A stretch of DNA of 22,934 nucleotides from CAZBBB01 sp964490005 (GCA_964490005.1 CAZBBB010000044.1:1-22934); one strand, 5' to 3'; shown: positions 12,166-20,156, counted from the stretch's first letter. The notes: generated by a model not told the origin, from the letters alone. Numbers and translations: made by a program.

Positions 12166-13940
12166 CGGCGCAGGGGGAAGCCGCCTCCGACCGGCACGCC
12201 CAGCAGGCTGCCGGCGAGCGGTCCGTCGAAGGCGGCGTACAGGTACGGTCCGCCCGGCAGGCCGAGGCCCACGGCCAGGCGGCCGTCGGGCGTGAAGGCC
12301 GGCGCGCTCACGCCGGCGAACGGCTCGAACCACGCCAGCGCGAGCGCGCCGGAAGGCAGGTCGAGGAGCACGGGCAGTTCGAGGCCCGCGCCGGCCGAGG
12401 CGATGCAGGCGGCCGCGGCATCGCCGTCGTCGGCGAAGCGATCGAGCGTGATGCCGACGGGCACGGTGGCGAGGAGTTGCGCGGCGACGGGAGCGCCCGC
12501 GGGACGCAGCAGATGCAGGGCGGTCGGACCCGGACCGGTCCCGCCGACGTCGACCGTGGAGCGCACGAGCACCGAGGACGCCACGGCGTCGAGCAGGGGC
12601 GGCGCGTCGAGGGCCCCGAGCAGCACCGTCGTCGGGCCTCCGCCGAGCGGCTGGGCGAGGACCGCGGCATCGGCGCCGTCGGGGTCGACGACCAGCAGCA
12701 GGCGCTCGCCGAGCGGGTCGACGACGGCCTGCAGGACCTCGAGTTCGCCGGCCTCCACGAACGGCGGCGAGGCGAGGCCCGAGGTGAGCGTGAGATTCTC
12801 GAGTGTCGTGCCGCCCGCGGTGAACGAGGCGCGGAACAGATCGGCGCCGCCCGCCACCAGGCCCGGCGTCGTGGCCAGCTCGCCCGCGACGTACTGCACG
12901 TTCGTGCCGACGAAGCCGATCACGCCGACGTTGTCGATCGTGTCGACGTAGAAGGCGTCCGCGGTGAGCTGCTCGACGGGGTCGGACGTGAGCAGGTCGC
13001 GCGTGAACAGCTCCTTCTTGCCGAGCAACGTGCCGCGGAACGCGACGCGGCGACCCTGCGGCGACAGCGCCAGGTGCGGCCCCGAAGGCTGGTCGTAGCC
13101 CGGCGTGTCGTAGTCGCCGGCCGTCGGCGTGACGAGCGACACCGCGCCGTCGGGCCGGACGACGAGCACGCGCCGCAGGCCGTCGGCCTGCTGCGCGACG
13201 ACGGCCAGCGCCGTGCCGTCCTCGGAGGCCGCGACCTCGGCGAGCACGGAGGCGTCGGCGGGCAGCCCCAGCGCGACCGGCGCGGCGTCGCCCCCCGCGA
13301 CGATGTCGGCGCGATGGAGCGTGCCGTCCGCGACGAACCAGGCCCGCGTCTCGCAGACGCGCAGCGAGGCCTCGGCGACATCGAGGGGCGCCGCCGCCGC
13401 GCTGAGGAGCGTCGACGTGCCGGCCGGCAGGTCGACGCGGTACACGTCGCCGCCCGCCGCGAGCGCCGTCGTGAGCAGAGCGAAGCGTCCGTCGGCGCTC
13501 ACGCCGATCGTGCTTTGCAACGCGGGCTCGGGCCCGCCGGCCGCCAGCTCGAGGGGGAGCGCCACGCTTCCGTCGGCGCGGACGTGCAGCAGCGCGTCGT
13601 TCGCGCCGATCCGCACGAGATGGAGACTGCCGCCGCCCGGCAGCCGGATGTGCGGGGCGACGCCGGCCGCGTCGACGAGCTGCGGGCGGTCGCGGCGCAG
13701 GCGCTCGCGCAGCGGGCTCCCGGCGAGCGCCAAGTCGCGGAAGACGACGTCGGCGAGCACCGGCGCGGGCGCGCCGCCGCCGACCGGAGCCGACCAGATC
13801 TCGAAGGAGCCGCCCGTGGTGCGCGCGATCGGGATCGACTGCGCCGCCACGGGGACCGGACGACCGATGTCGCCGACGAGGGCCGCGCACGCGAGGAGCG
13901 CGACCGCGATCGGCCGGGGAGCGTCGAGGGTGGGAGTCAT
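12162..13940 (-). CDS. Secreted TolB/WD40-like beta-propeller protein
   Basis: This gene encodes 592 residues from ATG 13940. An in-frame ATG at 13976 exists, but the predicted sigma-54 transcription start (~13968) lies downstream of it, so the shorter start is preferred. The signal peptide is PIAVALLACAALVGDIG, with cleavage after VAAQ near residue 34. The mature part has repeated strands typical of TolB/PD40 propellers: GGSFEIWSAPVGGG, GVSADGRFALLTT, VAASEDGTALAVV, HLALSPQGRRVAFRG and PAFTPDGRLAVG. The recurring 'S.DG...A' turn is characteristic. No catalytic residues and no C-terminal APFKGG domain are seen, unlike the divergent genes. It converges tightly (10 nt) on the sigma-54 activator gene and is transcribed towards it. 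It shares an upstream region containing GTGGAC/GTCCAC repeats with the divergent FG-GAP gene, so both are probably controlled together. Function unknown, probably extracellular or periplasmic. Confidence 0.8.
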   Translation of the reverse strand: MTPTLDAPRPIAVALLACAALVGDIGRPVPVAAQSIPIARTTGGSFEIWSAPVGGGAPAPVLADVVFRDLALAGSPLRERLRRDRPQLVDAAGVAPHIRLPGGGSLHLVRIGANDALLHVRADGSVALPLELAAGGPEPALQSTIGVSADGRFALLTTALAAGGDVYRVDLPAGTSTLLSAAAAPLDVAEASLRVCETRAWFVADGTLHRADIVAGGDAAPVALGLPADASVLAEVAASEDGTALAVVAQQADGLRRVLVVRPDGAVSLVTPTAGDYDTPGYDQPSGPHLALSPQGRRVAFRGTLLGKKELFTRDLLTSDPVEQLTADAFYVDTIDNVGVIGFVGTNVQYVAGELATTPGLVAGGADLFRASFTAGGTTLENLTLTSGLASPPFVEAGELEVLQAVVDPLGERLLLVVDPDGADAAVLAQPLGGGPTTVLLGALDAPPLLDAVASSVLVRSTVDVGGTGPGPTALHLLRPAGAPVAAQLLATVPVGITLDRFADDGDAAAACIASAGAGLELPVLLDLPSGALALAWFEPFAGVSAPAFTPDGRLAVGLGLPGGPYLYAAFDGPLAGSLLGVPVGGGFPLRR

Positions 13941-13959
13941 GGTTGCGAGTCCGCGGAGT

Positions 13960-13969
13960 GGCACGTGCC
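13960..13969. promoter_or_regulatory. Palindrome GGCACGTGCC at the predicted transcription start
   Basis: A perfect 10 bp palindrome overlaps the predicted +1 (~13968) of the minus-strand propeller gene. It could be an operator, or simply two half -24-like elements back to back; no spaced -12 partner was found for either half. Confidence 0.25.
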
Positions 13970-13978
13970 GACGCATGG

Positions 13979-13994
13979 CGCAATCCGCGTGCCA
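13979..13994 (-). promoter_or_regulatory. Sigma-54 promoter for the minus-strand propeller gene
   Basis: Read on the minus strand from 13994 the sequence is TGGCACG-CGGA-TTGCG, preceded by C. It matches YTGGCACGN4TTGCW except for the last base. The GG and GC dinucleotides have exact -24/-12 spacing. The predicted start is near 13968, giving a leader of about 28 nt before ATG 13940. Confidence 0.75.
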
Positions 13995-14068
13995 GACAGG
14001 CTAGCCGCTGGGCGCGCGCGCGAACACCCGTCGACGAGCGCTTCAGGGCGCGTGGCGGCGTCCGCGGC

Positions 14069-14096
14069 GTGGACACGGCGTCCACGATGTGGACAC
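14069..14096. promoter_or_regulatory. Cluster of alternating inverted repeats, candidate enhancer (activator-binding) site
   Basis: GTGGAC (14069-14074), GTCCAC (14080-14085) and GTGGAC (14089-14094) alternate in orientation. The outer copies are part of a 12-mer direct repeat, GTGGACACGGCG, exactly 20 bp apart (14069-14080 and 14089-14100). The centre is about 90 bp from the minus-strand -24 element and about 75 bp from the plus-strand one, the usual distance for sigma-54 enhancer sites. Confidence 0.6.
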
Positions 14097-14156
14097 GGCG
14101 CGCCGCGGCACATGCGCTCTGCGCCCGAATTCACGGCCTGCGGGCCGATCCGCGCT

Positions 14157-14172
14157 TGGCACGGCAGGTGCA
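14157..14172 (+). promoter_or_regulatory. Sigma-54 promoter for the FG-GAP repeat gene
   Basis: TGGCACG-GCAG-GTGCA, preceded by T, matches YTGGCACGN4TTGCW at all but one position (G for the first T of TTGC). GG is at 14158-14159 and GC at 14170-14171. The predicted start is near 14183, leaving a 45 nt leader before ATG 14228. Confidence 0.7.
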
Positions 14173-14227
14173 TTCGGGATGGGTGCTGTCCCGTGATTCT
14201 TCCCTCCCCTTCCTGAAAGACAGAACC

Positions 14228-15700
14228 ATGTTCAAGCACTCCCTGTTCCTCTCCTTGTGCCTCGCCGGCACGGCGAGCGCGCAGTTCGCGTTCGACGCGG
14301 CCGTCGGCGCGGCCGTCGGCAACCAGCCCGAAGGCGTGGTCATCGCCGACCTCGACGGTGACGGCGACCTCGACGTCGCCGCCACCAGCGACGCCCCCGA
14401 CAAGGTGTCGATCCTGTTCAACGGCGGCGCCGGCGTCTTCGGCGCCCCGGTCGTCGTGCTCACCGGCGCGGGCACCAGCCCGCACGCGCTGCAGGCGGCC
14501 GACCTCGACGGCGACGGCGACGTCGACCTCGCGGTCACGCTCAAGAACGTCGACCAGGTGCGCGTGCTGCGCAACAACGGCGGCGGGGCCTTCGTCTCGG
14601 CCGGCTCGACGGCGGTGGGAAGCGACCCCCGCGACCTGCGTGCGGCCGATCTCGACGGCGACGGTGACGTCGACCTCGTCACGGCCAATCGCGGCGGCGA
14701 CAGCTTCACCGTGCTGCTGAACGGCGGCGCGGCGAGCTTCACGGCCGCCACCACGGGCCTCGCCGATCAGCCGCGCGCGGTCGCGATCGGCCGCTTCGAC
14801 GCCGACGCCGACCTCGACCTCGCGGTCTCGATCAACGACCTGCGCCGCATCGACCTGTTCCTGAACAACGGGAGCGGGGCGTTCGCGGCGGGTCCGACGA
14901 TCTCGACCGGCGCGCAACTGCGTCCCGAGGGCATCGTCGCGGCCGACTTCGACGGTGACGGAGACGTCGACCTCGCCGCAGCCGGTTCGGGCGGCGGCCT
15001 CAACGTCGTGATGCTGTTCGCGCACGACGGCGCGGGCGGGTTCGTCGGACCGAGCGCCTTCGCGGCCGGCGGCCTCGATCCGAGCGCCATCGTGGCGGCC
15101 GACTTCGACGTCGACGGCGACCTCGACCTCGCGGTCACCAACACCGACAGCAACACCGTCTCGGTGCTCGCGAACAACGGCCTCGCGGCCTTCGGCGCGC
15201 CGACCGTGCTGGGCGTGGGCACCGCGCCGCAGGCGATCGCGGCGGGCGACCTCGACGGCAACGGCGGGCCCGACCTCGCGGTGACCAACGACGGCACCGG
15301 CAACGTGTCGATCCTGATGAACCAGGCCGGCTCGGCGTTCACCGACCTGGGCGCCGCCCTGGCCGGCAGCAATGGCACGCCCGTGCTGGTCGGCAGCGGC
15401 ACGCTCGCGCCCTCCTCGACGGTGAGCCTCACGCTGTCGAAGCTGCTGGCGAACTCGCCGGTCACGCTCGTCGTCGGCCTCACGGCGCTCAACGCGCCGT
15501 TCAAGGGCGGCACGATGGTGCCCGACGTCGACGTGCCGCTCGTGCTCGTCACGAACGCGCTCGGCGGTGCGAGCCTGTCGGGCAGCTGGCCTGCCGGGAT
15601 TCCGTCCGGCACGTCGATCTACCTGCAGGCTTGGCAGGCGGATGCGGGCGGAGTGCTCGGCTACTCGGCGAGCAACGCGATCGTCGGGGTGACCCCGTAG
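14228..15700 (+). CDS. Secreted seven-repeat FG-GAP/VCBS propeller protein with APFKGG C-terminal domain
   Basis: ATG 14228 gives 490 residues with a compact signal peptide (MFKHSLFLSLCLAGTASAQ). Seven repeats of about 50 residues follow, each with a calcium-binding loop. The loops begin near residues 41, 92, 141, 191, 240, 292 and 341 (DLDGDGDLDV, DLDGDGDVDLAV, DFDGDGDVDLAA and so on). The fourth and seventh loops are degenerate (DADADLD, DLDGNGGPD). Seven such repeats fit a closed seven-bladed propeller. Residues ~383-490 form the C-terminal domain shared with the next three genes: LVVGLTALNAPFKGG at ~414-428 and an end reading ASNAIVGVTP. The frame is open upstream to 13943, but that extension has no signal peptide and would cross the predicted sigma-54 promoter. 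A hairpin (CGGGG-TGA-CCCCG, 15685-15697) directly precedes the TAG stop. Function unknown; probably cell-surface, calcium-stabilised. Confidence 0.9.
   Translation: MFKHSLFLSLCLAGTASAQFAFDAAVGAAVGNQPEGVVIADLDGDGDLDVAATSDAPDKVSILFNGGAGVFGAPVVVLTGAGTSPHALQAADLDGDGDVDLAVTLKNVDQVRVLRNNGGGAFVSAGSTAVGSDPRDLRAADLDGDGDVDLVTANRGGDSFTVLLNGGAASFTAATTGLADQPRAVAIGRFDADADLDLAVSINDLRRIDLFLNNGSGAFAAGPTISTGAQLRPEGIVAADFDGDGDVDLAAAGSGGGLNVVMLFAHDGAGGFVGPSAFAAGGLDPSAIVAADFDVDGDLDLAVTNTDSNTVSVLANNGLAAFGAPTVLGVGTAPQAIAAGDLDGNGGPDLAVTNDGTGNVSILMNQAGSAFTDLGAALAGSNGTPVLVGSGTLAPSSTVSLTLSKLLANSPVTLVVGLTALNAPFKGGTMVPDVDVPLVLVTNALGGASLSGSWPAGIPSGTSIYLQAWQADAGGVLGYSASNAIVGVTP
15685..15697 (+). terminator. Hairpin next to the stop codon of the FG-GAP gene
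   Basis: CGGGG-TGA-CCCCG forms a 5 bp GC stem just before TAG 15698-15700. It is followed by a pyrimidine-rich stretch (TCCTTCTCCCT) and the palindrome CCGGCGCGCCGG (15712-15723). This may act as a terminator, but there is no run of T. Confidence 0.3.
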
Positions 15701-15775
15701 TCCTTCTCCCTCCGGCGCGCCGGTTCGGCTCCGGCAGCGACGTTGCAGGTCTTCCGGCCCCTCGGAAACGAGTGT

Positions 15776-15801
15776 TGCGGACCTGCCCGTGGCTGCGGAC
15801 C
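15776..15801 (+). repeat. Direct repeat TGCGGACC upstream of the third sigma-54 promoter
   Basis: TGCGGACC occurs at 15776-15783 and 15794-15801, 18 bp apart and 42-67 bp before the -24 element at 15843. It resembles the GTGGACAC enhancer motif only in its GGAC core. It could be a diverged activator site. Confidence 0.3.
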
Positions 15802-15841
15802 GAGCCGGCGCGCCTCTCTTCTTCTGCGACCGCGCCCGACC

Positions 15842-15857
15842 CGGCACGCTGGTTGCT
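15842..15857 (+). promoter_or_regulatory. Sigma-54 promoter for the three-gene propeller operon
   Basis: CGGCACG-CTGG-TTGCT, preceded by C, matches YTGGCACGN4TTGCW except C for the first T. GG is at 15843-15844 and GC at 15855-15856. The predicted start is near 15868, giving a leader of about 33 nt that contains the strong ribosome site GGAGGTG (15890-15896). An unusually AT-rich stretch (15864-15881) lies around and just after the start, as expected for DNA that must melt. Confidence 0.75.
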
Positions 15858-15900
15858 TGCTGACTCATATGTCAGAATATAGGCCACCCGGAGGTGAACC

Positions 15901-18558
15901 ATGTCCTCGAACCGCGCCCCTGTCCTGACCCTCGCCCTGGTGGGCCTGTCGGCCTGCCTGGCCCGGGGTGCGATGGCGCAGGCCGTTCCGGTGGGGCCGG
16001 CGGCGTTCCTGTCCGGCGACACCGTCGCCGCCGGCAGTTTCGGCAACGAGCAGTCGCCGTCGCTGGCCGCGGGCGCCGGGGGCTACCTGGTCGCCTGGAC
16101 CGACGACCGCACCAAGACCCTCGGCACCTCGACCTGGCAGCAGTCGGAGGACGACGTCTGGGCGCAACGCCTCGACGCCACCGGCGCCCCGGTCGGCGGG
16201 CCGTTTCCCGTGGCCGACTCCTGGGGCTACCAGCGCAACCCGCGCGTGGCCTTCAACGGCGAGAACTTCCTCGTCGCCTGGATTGACCAGGCCCCGACGC
16301 AGTTCTTCTACGAGAACGCGATCAAGGCCGTGCGCGTCTCGCCCGCGGGCGTCGTGCTCGACGCGCAGCCGATCACCGTGTTCCAGCCCGGCGACGGGTT
16401 CGCGCTGACGACGATCGGCGACACGTGGGTGTTCGTGGCGCAGAACACGGGCAGCACGACGAATGAAGGCCTCGTCGCGCGGCGCGTCTCGGCCGCCGGC
16501 GCGCTGCTCGACGCCAGCGCCGTCGTGCTCGTGCCGCCGACGCACTTCCTGTACTTCAGCGTCGATGCGCGCGGCGCCGGCAACGAACTGCTGCTGACGT
16601 GGGAAGGACAGGGCAGCCAGCTGGCGCGGCGCTTCGACGGCAACCTCGCTCCGGTCGGTGCGGCCTTCACGCTGCCGGGCCGGGTGCTCGGGGGCAACGG
16701 CAGCGCCTGGTTCGTGCTGTGGTCGGCGGGCGGCAGCCTGCGCGGCACGCCGATCGCGCCCGACGGATCGCTGCTCGTGCCCGCCGGAACCCTCATCGCG
16801 AGCGGCGCGGCCGCCAACGCGTTCGAGCTGCGCGTCGGCTGGGACGGCACGAACTGGATCGCGGCCTGGCTGCATCCCGTCGACGCGGTGCGCCTGGCGC
16901 GGGTGCGCACGAACGGCACGGTCCTCGACCCGGACGGTGTCGTGCTCGACGCCTCCGATGACGACTTCATCGCCGGCGTCACGCTCGCCGGCGCGTCGCC
17001 CGGCGACGGGCTCGTCCTGGCCTGGACCGACTCGCGCGTCGGCGGCAGCCACCCCTACGACGTCCGCGGTCGGCACGTCGCGCCGAACCTCGTGCCCGGC
17101 CCGTCGTCGGTGCTGAGCACGGCGGCGCCGGCGCAGATGCGCGTCGAGCTGGCCGAGTACCCGGGCGGCTTCCTCGCGGTCTACGAGAGCCGCGCGGCCG
17201 GAACGACGCGCATCGTCGTGCAGCGCGTCTCGGCGAGCGGCGTGGCGCTCGATGCCGAGCCGCTCGCGTTGGCCAGCGGCTCCGTCGGCGCGCCCGCGGC
17301 CGTCTGGAATGGTCGCGTCTTCATGGTCGCCTGGGCGGACGTCGACGGCATCCGTGCGCGACAGCTCGCCGCCGACGGGACGCCGCTCGGCACCGCCTCG
17401 ACGCTGCTCATGCCCGGCGGCTTCGGGCCGGACGTGGCGGCGCTGGGCGAGACCTTCCTGCTCACCGGCCTGAAGTTCGGCTTCAGCGTCCAGTTCATCC
17501 ACCCGTACGCGATGCGCGTCGACGGGCTCACCGGCGCGGCGCTCGACGCGCCCGTCGCGCTCGGCAACAGCTACGCCTCGGGCGTCCGCGCCGTCGCGGT
17601 CGGCGACCGCTTCGTCGTGACCTGGCAGCGCAACTACACGCACGACGATCCGCAGTCGCAGGTCGAGCGCTGCTTCGTCGAGACGAGCGGCGCGATCACG
17701 CCCTTTGCCGTCGTGGCCTTCAACGCGGGCCACCCGGACGTCGCCTGGAGCGGCGGCGAGGCGCTGTTCGTGTTCCGCGTCAACTCGCTCTCGAACGCCA
17801 ACAACGACGTGGCTTTCCGTCGCATGCTGCCCGATGGCGGCTTCCCGGCCGCGCAGGCGGTGCTGTCGGCGGGCCCGGGGCGGCAGCTCTACCCGGTCGT
17901 CGCGTGGGACGGCCTCGTCTTCGTCGCCGCCTGGGAGGACCAGCGTCACCAGGCCGGCTTCTACGACGGCCGCACGGACATCTACGGCGCCCGCATCGAC
18001 GCGAGCGGCGCGCTGCTCGATCCGGCGGGCTGGCCGATCGAGACCGGACAGCAGCCGGCCGCGCGGCCGGCCCTCGCCGCGACGGTCGGCACGCCCGGCA
18101 GCGCGCTCGCGGCCTCGTCGGTCATGCGCGGCGACGATCCGCAGACGGGTCACTACCGCATCGCAGCGCGCCTCGTGGGCGTTCCGCCCCTGTGGAGCGA
18201 TGTCGGCGCGGCCCTCGCGGCCGGCGCCGCCGCGCCCTTCCTGCAGGGCGGCGGCGCGCTCACGGGCGGCGCTCCCGTCACGATCGCGCTGCAGGGCGCC
18301 GCGCCCGGCGCTCCGCTCGTGCTGGTCGTCGGTCTGTCGGTGCTCGGCGCGCCCTTCAAGGGCGGCGTGCTGGTGCCGCAGCCCGACCTGCCGCTCGCGG
18401 GGCTTGCCGCCGACGGCGCCGGCGCGATGCAACTCGCCGGCACCTGGCCCGCCGGCCTGCCGACGGGCGCCTCGCTCTGGATGCAGGCCTGGCTGGCGAA
18501 CGCGGCCGGGCCCTTCGGCTTCGCCGCGAGCAACGCCGTCGTGGCGACGACTCCCTGA
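15901..18558 (+). CDS. Large secreted multi-repeat propeller protein with APFKGG C-terminal domain
   Basis: ATG 15901 follows GGAGGTG with 4-5 nt spacing and gives 885 residues. The signal peptide ends near residue 27 (LALVGLSACLARGAMAQ). Between residues ~45 and ~750 I count about 13 units with a strand like 'G..FLVAW.D.R' followed by '...RVS.(A)G..LD'. Examples are GGYLVAWTDDR, ENFLVAWIDQ, GDGLVLAWTDSR, GRVFMVAWAD, GDRFVVTWQRN and LVFVAAWEDQR. That many blades suggests two consecutive propellers. The final ~120 residues (from ~766) are the shared domain: LVVGLSVLGAPFKGG, with PFKGG at 818-822, and an end reading ASNAVVATTP. No enzymatic motif is seen. It is the first gene of an operon with the next two, which follow after 23 and 14 nt. 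Exported; the location beyond the inner membrane is not determined. Confidence 0.87.
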   Translation: MSSNRAPVLTLALVGLSACLARGAMAQAVPVGPAAFLSGDTVAAGSFGNEQSPSLAAGAGGYLVAWTDDRTKTLGTSTWQQSEDDVWAQRLDATGAPVGGPFPVADSWGYQRNPRVAFNGENFLVAWIDQAPTQFFYENAIKAVRVSPAGVVLDAQPITVFQPGDGFALTTIGDTWVFVAQNTGSTTNEGLVARRVSAAGALLDASAVVLVPPTHFLYFSVDARGAGNELLLTWEGQGSQLARRFDGNLAPVGAAFTLPGRVLGGNGSAWFVLWSAGGSLRGTPIAPDGSLLVPAGTLIASGAAANAFELRVGWDGTNWIAAWLHPVDAVRLARVRTNGTVLDPDGVVLDASDDDFIAGVTLAGASPGDGLVLAWTDSRVGGSHPYDVRGRHVAPNLVPGPSSVLSTAAPAQMRVELAEYPGGFLAVYESRAAGTTRIVVQRVSASGVALDAEPLALASGSVGAPAAVWNGRVFMVAWADVDGIRARQLAADGTPLGTASTLLMPGGFGPDVAALGETFLLTGLKFGFSVQFIHPYAMRVDGLTGAALDAPVALGNSYASGVRAVAVGDRFVVTWQRNYTHDDPQSQVERCFVETSGAITPFAVVAFNAGHPDVAWSGGEALFVFRVNSLSNANNDVAFRRMLPDGGFPAAQAVLSAGPGRQLYPVVAWDGLVFVAAWEDQRHQAGFYDGRTDIYGARIDASGALLDPAGWPIETGQQPAARPALAATVGTPGSALAASSVMRGDDPQTGHYRIAARLVGVPPLWSDVGAALAAGAAAPFLQGGGALTGGAPVTIALQGAAPGAPLVLVVGLSVLGAPFKGGVLVPQPDLPLAGLAADGAGAMQLAGTWPAGLPTGASLWMQAWLANAAGPFGFAASNAVVATTP

Positions 18559-20001
18559 ACTCCCTCCCCCGGATCACGATCATGAACATCACCGGCAGCA
18601 TGGCCCTCGGCTTCGTTTGCGCCTTCGCTCCTCCCCTCGCGTCGCAGGTCACCGTCGAGTGGCTGCACCCGACGCGCGGCGTGTCGATCGCCGTCGACGA
18701 GGCCAACAACGTCTTCACGCTCGACTACGAGCAGGCGCTCGGCGCCGAGATGGTCGTCACCAAGCGCGACGTCAACGGCCATCTGCTGTGGCAGTCGTCC
18801 TTCGACCAGACCGACCCGACCAAGTGGGAGCGGGCGGCGTGGATCACGACCGACAGCCACGGCCACGCGATCGCCTGCGGGACGCTCATGTCCGGCTACT
18901 CCAACCCGGTCGTGGCGGCGAGCCTCGTGATGAAGCTCTCGCCGACGGGCGCCGTGCTCTGGCGCCACGTCTACGAGAGCGGCTTCGACGGTTCGTCGAC
19001 CGTGCGCTGCCTCGTCGACGCCGACGACAACGTCTACGTGCTGGGGCTCGGCGTCGGTCCGGCGGGGTTGGTGACCAAGGTCAAGAAGTTCGCGCCGGAC
19101 GGCACGGCGCTGTGGTCGTGGTTCGACGTCGACGGCATCGGCGCGCCCGTCCGCTTCAAGCTGACGCCCGACGCGCACCTCGTCATCGCCGCGCGCGGCA
19201 TCTTCGGCAGCATCAACGGCTACGCCAAGATCACGCTCGAGGGCCAGAAGGTCTGGGCCCTGGCCGGCGTGCAGAGCCTGACGGTCGGTGACGTCGCGGG
19301 CGACGCGGCGGGCAACGCGTACCTCGTCCACGGACAGTTCGTGTCCAACGGCGGCACGCAGGTGAAGAAGCTCGACCCGGGCGGCGCGCTGCTGTGGGAC
19401 GAGACTTTTCCGCTGTCCGGGTTCCGCGTCGAGGTCGGTGCCGACCAGTGCGCCGTCGTGGCCGGCTTTCCGAGCCCGAGCAGCGCCGGCGCGGCCTTCG
19501 TGAAGGTCGACGGCGACGGCGACCCGGTCTGGTCGAACCTCGACGCCGACGGCCCGCTGTCGCTGCTGCTGCACGCGCAGCTCGTGCTCGACGAATCGGG
19601 CGATGCCTACCTCGCGGCGGGCACGCTGTTCGACATGGCGGTCTGCAAGGTCGGCGCCGACGGCAGCTCGCGCTGGACCAAGACCGTCGCCGGCAGCTAC
19701 GCCAACGCGCTGGCGCTCGGGCGCCACGACGACAGCATCTTCGTCGTCGGCGGGCGCACGACGCGTTGGTCGGACCCCGAAGAGGGCCCCTGGCATGACT
19801 TGGGTCTGGCGCTGGACGGCGTCGCGGGCCAGCCGCTGCTGATCGGCGAGGGGCCGCTCGTCGGCGCCACGCCGATGAGCCTCGTGCTCCAGTCGGCCGC
19901 GCCCGGGGCCGCGACGGTGCTCGTCGTCGGCCTGTCGGCGCTCGGCGCGCCGTTCAAGGGCGGCGTGATGGTGCCGCAGCCCGACCTGCTGCTCGCGGGA
20001 C
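18343..20001 (+). repeat. Near-identical DNA in the C-terminal domains of adjacent genes
   Basis: About 60 bp starting at 18343 recur starting at 19941 with only four differences, and both encode LGAPFKGGV(L/M)VPQPDL. The flanking coding regions are far more diverged. This suggests recent duplication, domain shuffling or gene conversion of the C-terminal module. Confidence 0.6.
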
Positions 20002-20156
20002 TCGCGACCGACGGCGCCGGCGCGCTGCAGCTCGGCGCGACATGGCCGACGGGCCTCGTCGCCGGCACGCAACTCTGGTTGCAGGCCTGGGTCGCGGATC
20101 CGGCCGGCGCCTTCGGCTTCTCGTCCAGCAACGGCCTGCGGGCCACGACGCCTTGA
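18582..20156 (+). CDS. Secreted seven-repeat PQQ/SBBP-like propeller protein with APFKGG C-terminal domain
   Basis: ATG 18582 lies 23 nt after the previous stop, with a weak GGAT ribosome site 7 nt upstream; ATG 18600 is an alternative. The protein is 524 residues. The N-terminus (SMALGFVCAFAPPLASQ) is a short signal peptide. Seven repeats share 'VxKxxxxGxxLW': VVTKRDVNGHLLW, VMKLSPTGAVLW, VKKFAPDGTALW, YAKITLEGQKVW, VKKLDPGGALLW, FVKVDGDGDPVW and VCKVGADGSSRW. This is the pattern of PQQ-like/SBBP repeats and fits a seven-bladed propeller; no quinone-binding residues can be claimed. Residues 406-524 are the shared C-terminal domain, PFKGG at 457-461, ending SSSNGLRATTP. It overlaps no neighbour and is probably expressed from the sigma-54 promoter at 15842. 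Function unknown. Confidence 0.87.
   Translation: MNITGSMALGFVCAFAPPLASQVTVEWLHPTRGVSIAVDEANNVFTLDYEQALGAEMVVTKRDVNGHLLWQSSFDQTDPTKWERAAWITTDSHGHAIACGTLMSGYSNPVVAASLVMKLSPTGAVLWRHVYESGFDGSSTVRCLVDADDNVYVLGLGVGPAGLVTKVKKFAPDGTALWSWFDVDGIGAPVRFKLTPDAHLVIAARGIFGSINGYAKITLEGQKVWALAGVQSLTVGDVAGDAAGNAYLVHGQFVSNGGTQVKKLDPGGALLWDETFPLSGFRVEVGADQCAVVAGFPSPSSAGAAFVKVDGDGDPVWSNLDADGPLSLLLHAQLVLDESGDAYLAAGTLFDMAVCKVGADGSSRWTKTVAGSYANALALGRHDDSIFVVGGRTTRWSDPEEGPWHDLGLALDGVAGQPLLIGEGPLVGATPMSLVLQSAAPGAATVLVVGLSALGAPFKGGVMVPQPDLLLAGLATDGAGALQLGATWPTGLVAGTQLWLQAWVADPAGAFGFSSSNGLRATTP

Noticed and set aside
13943..14227. 95-codon N-terminal extension of the FG-GAP gene
   Set aside because: It would cross the sigma-54 promoter and enhancer repeats and bury the signal peptide that begins at ATG 14228.
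15712..15723. Palindrome CCGGCGCGCCGG as terminator
   Set aside because: No loop and only two T follow; GC palindromes are frequent at this base composition.
15853..15881. Sigma-70-like TTGCTT and AATATA with 17 bp spacing
   Set aside because: Only about half of the -10 bases match, and TTGCT is better explained as the -12 element of the sigma-54 promoter.
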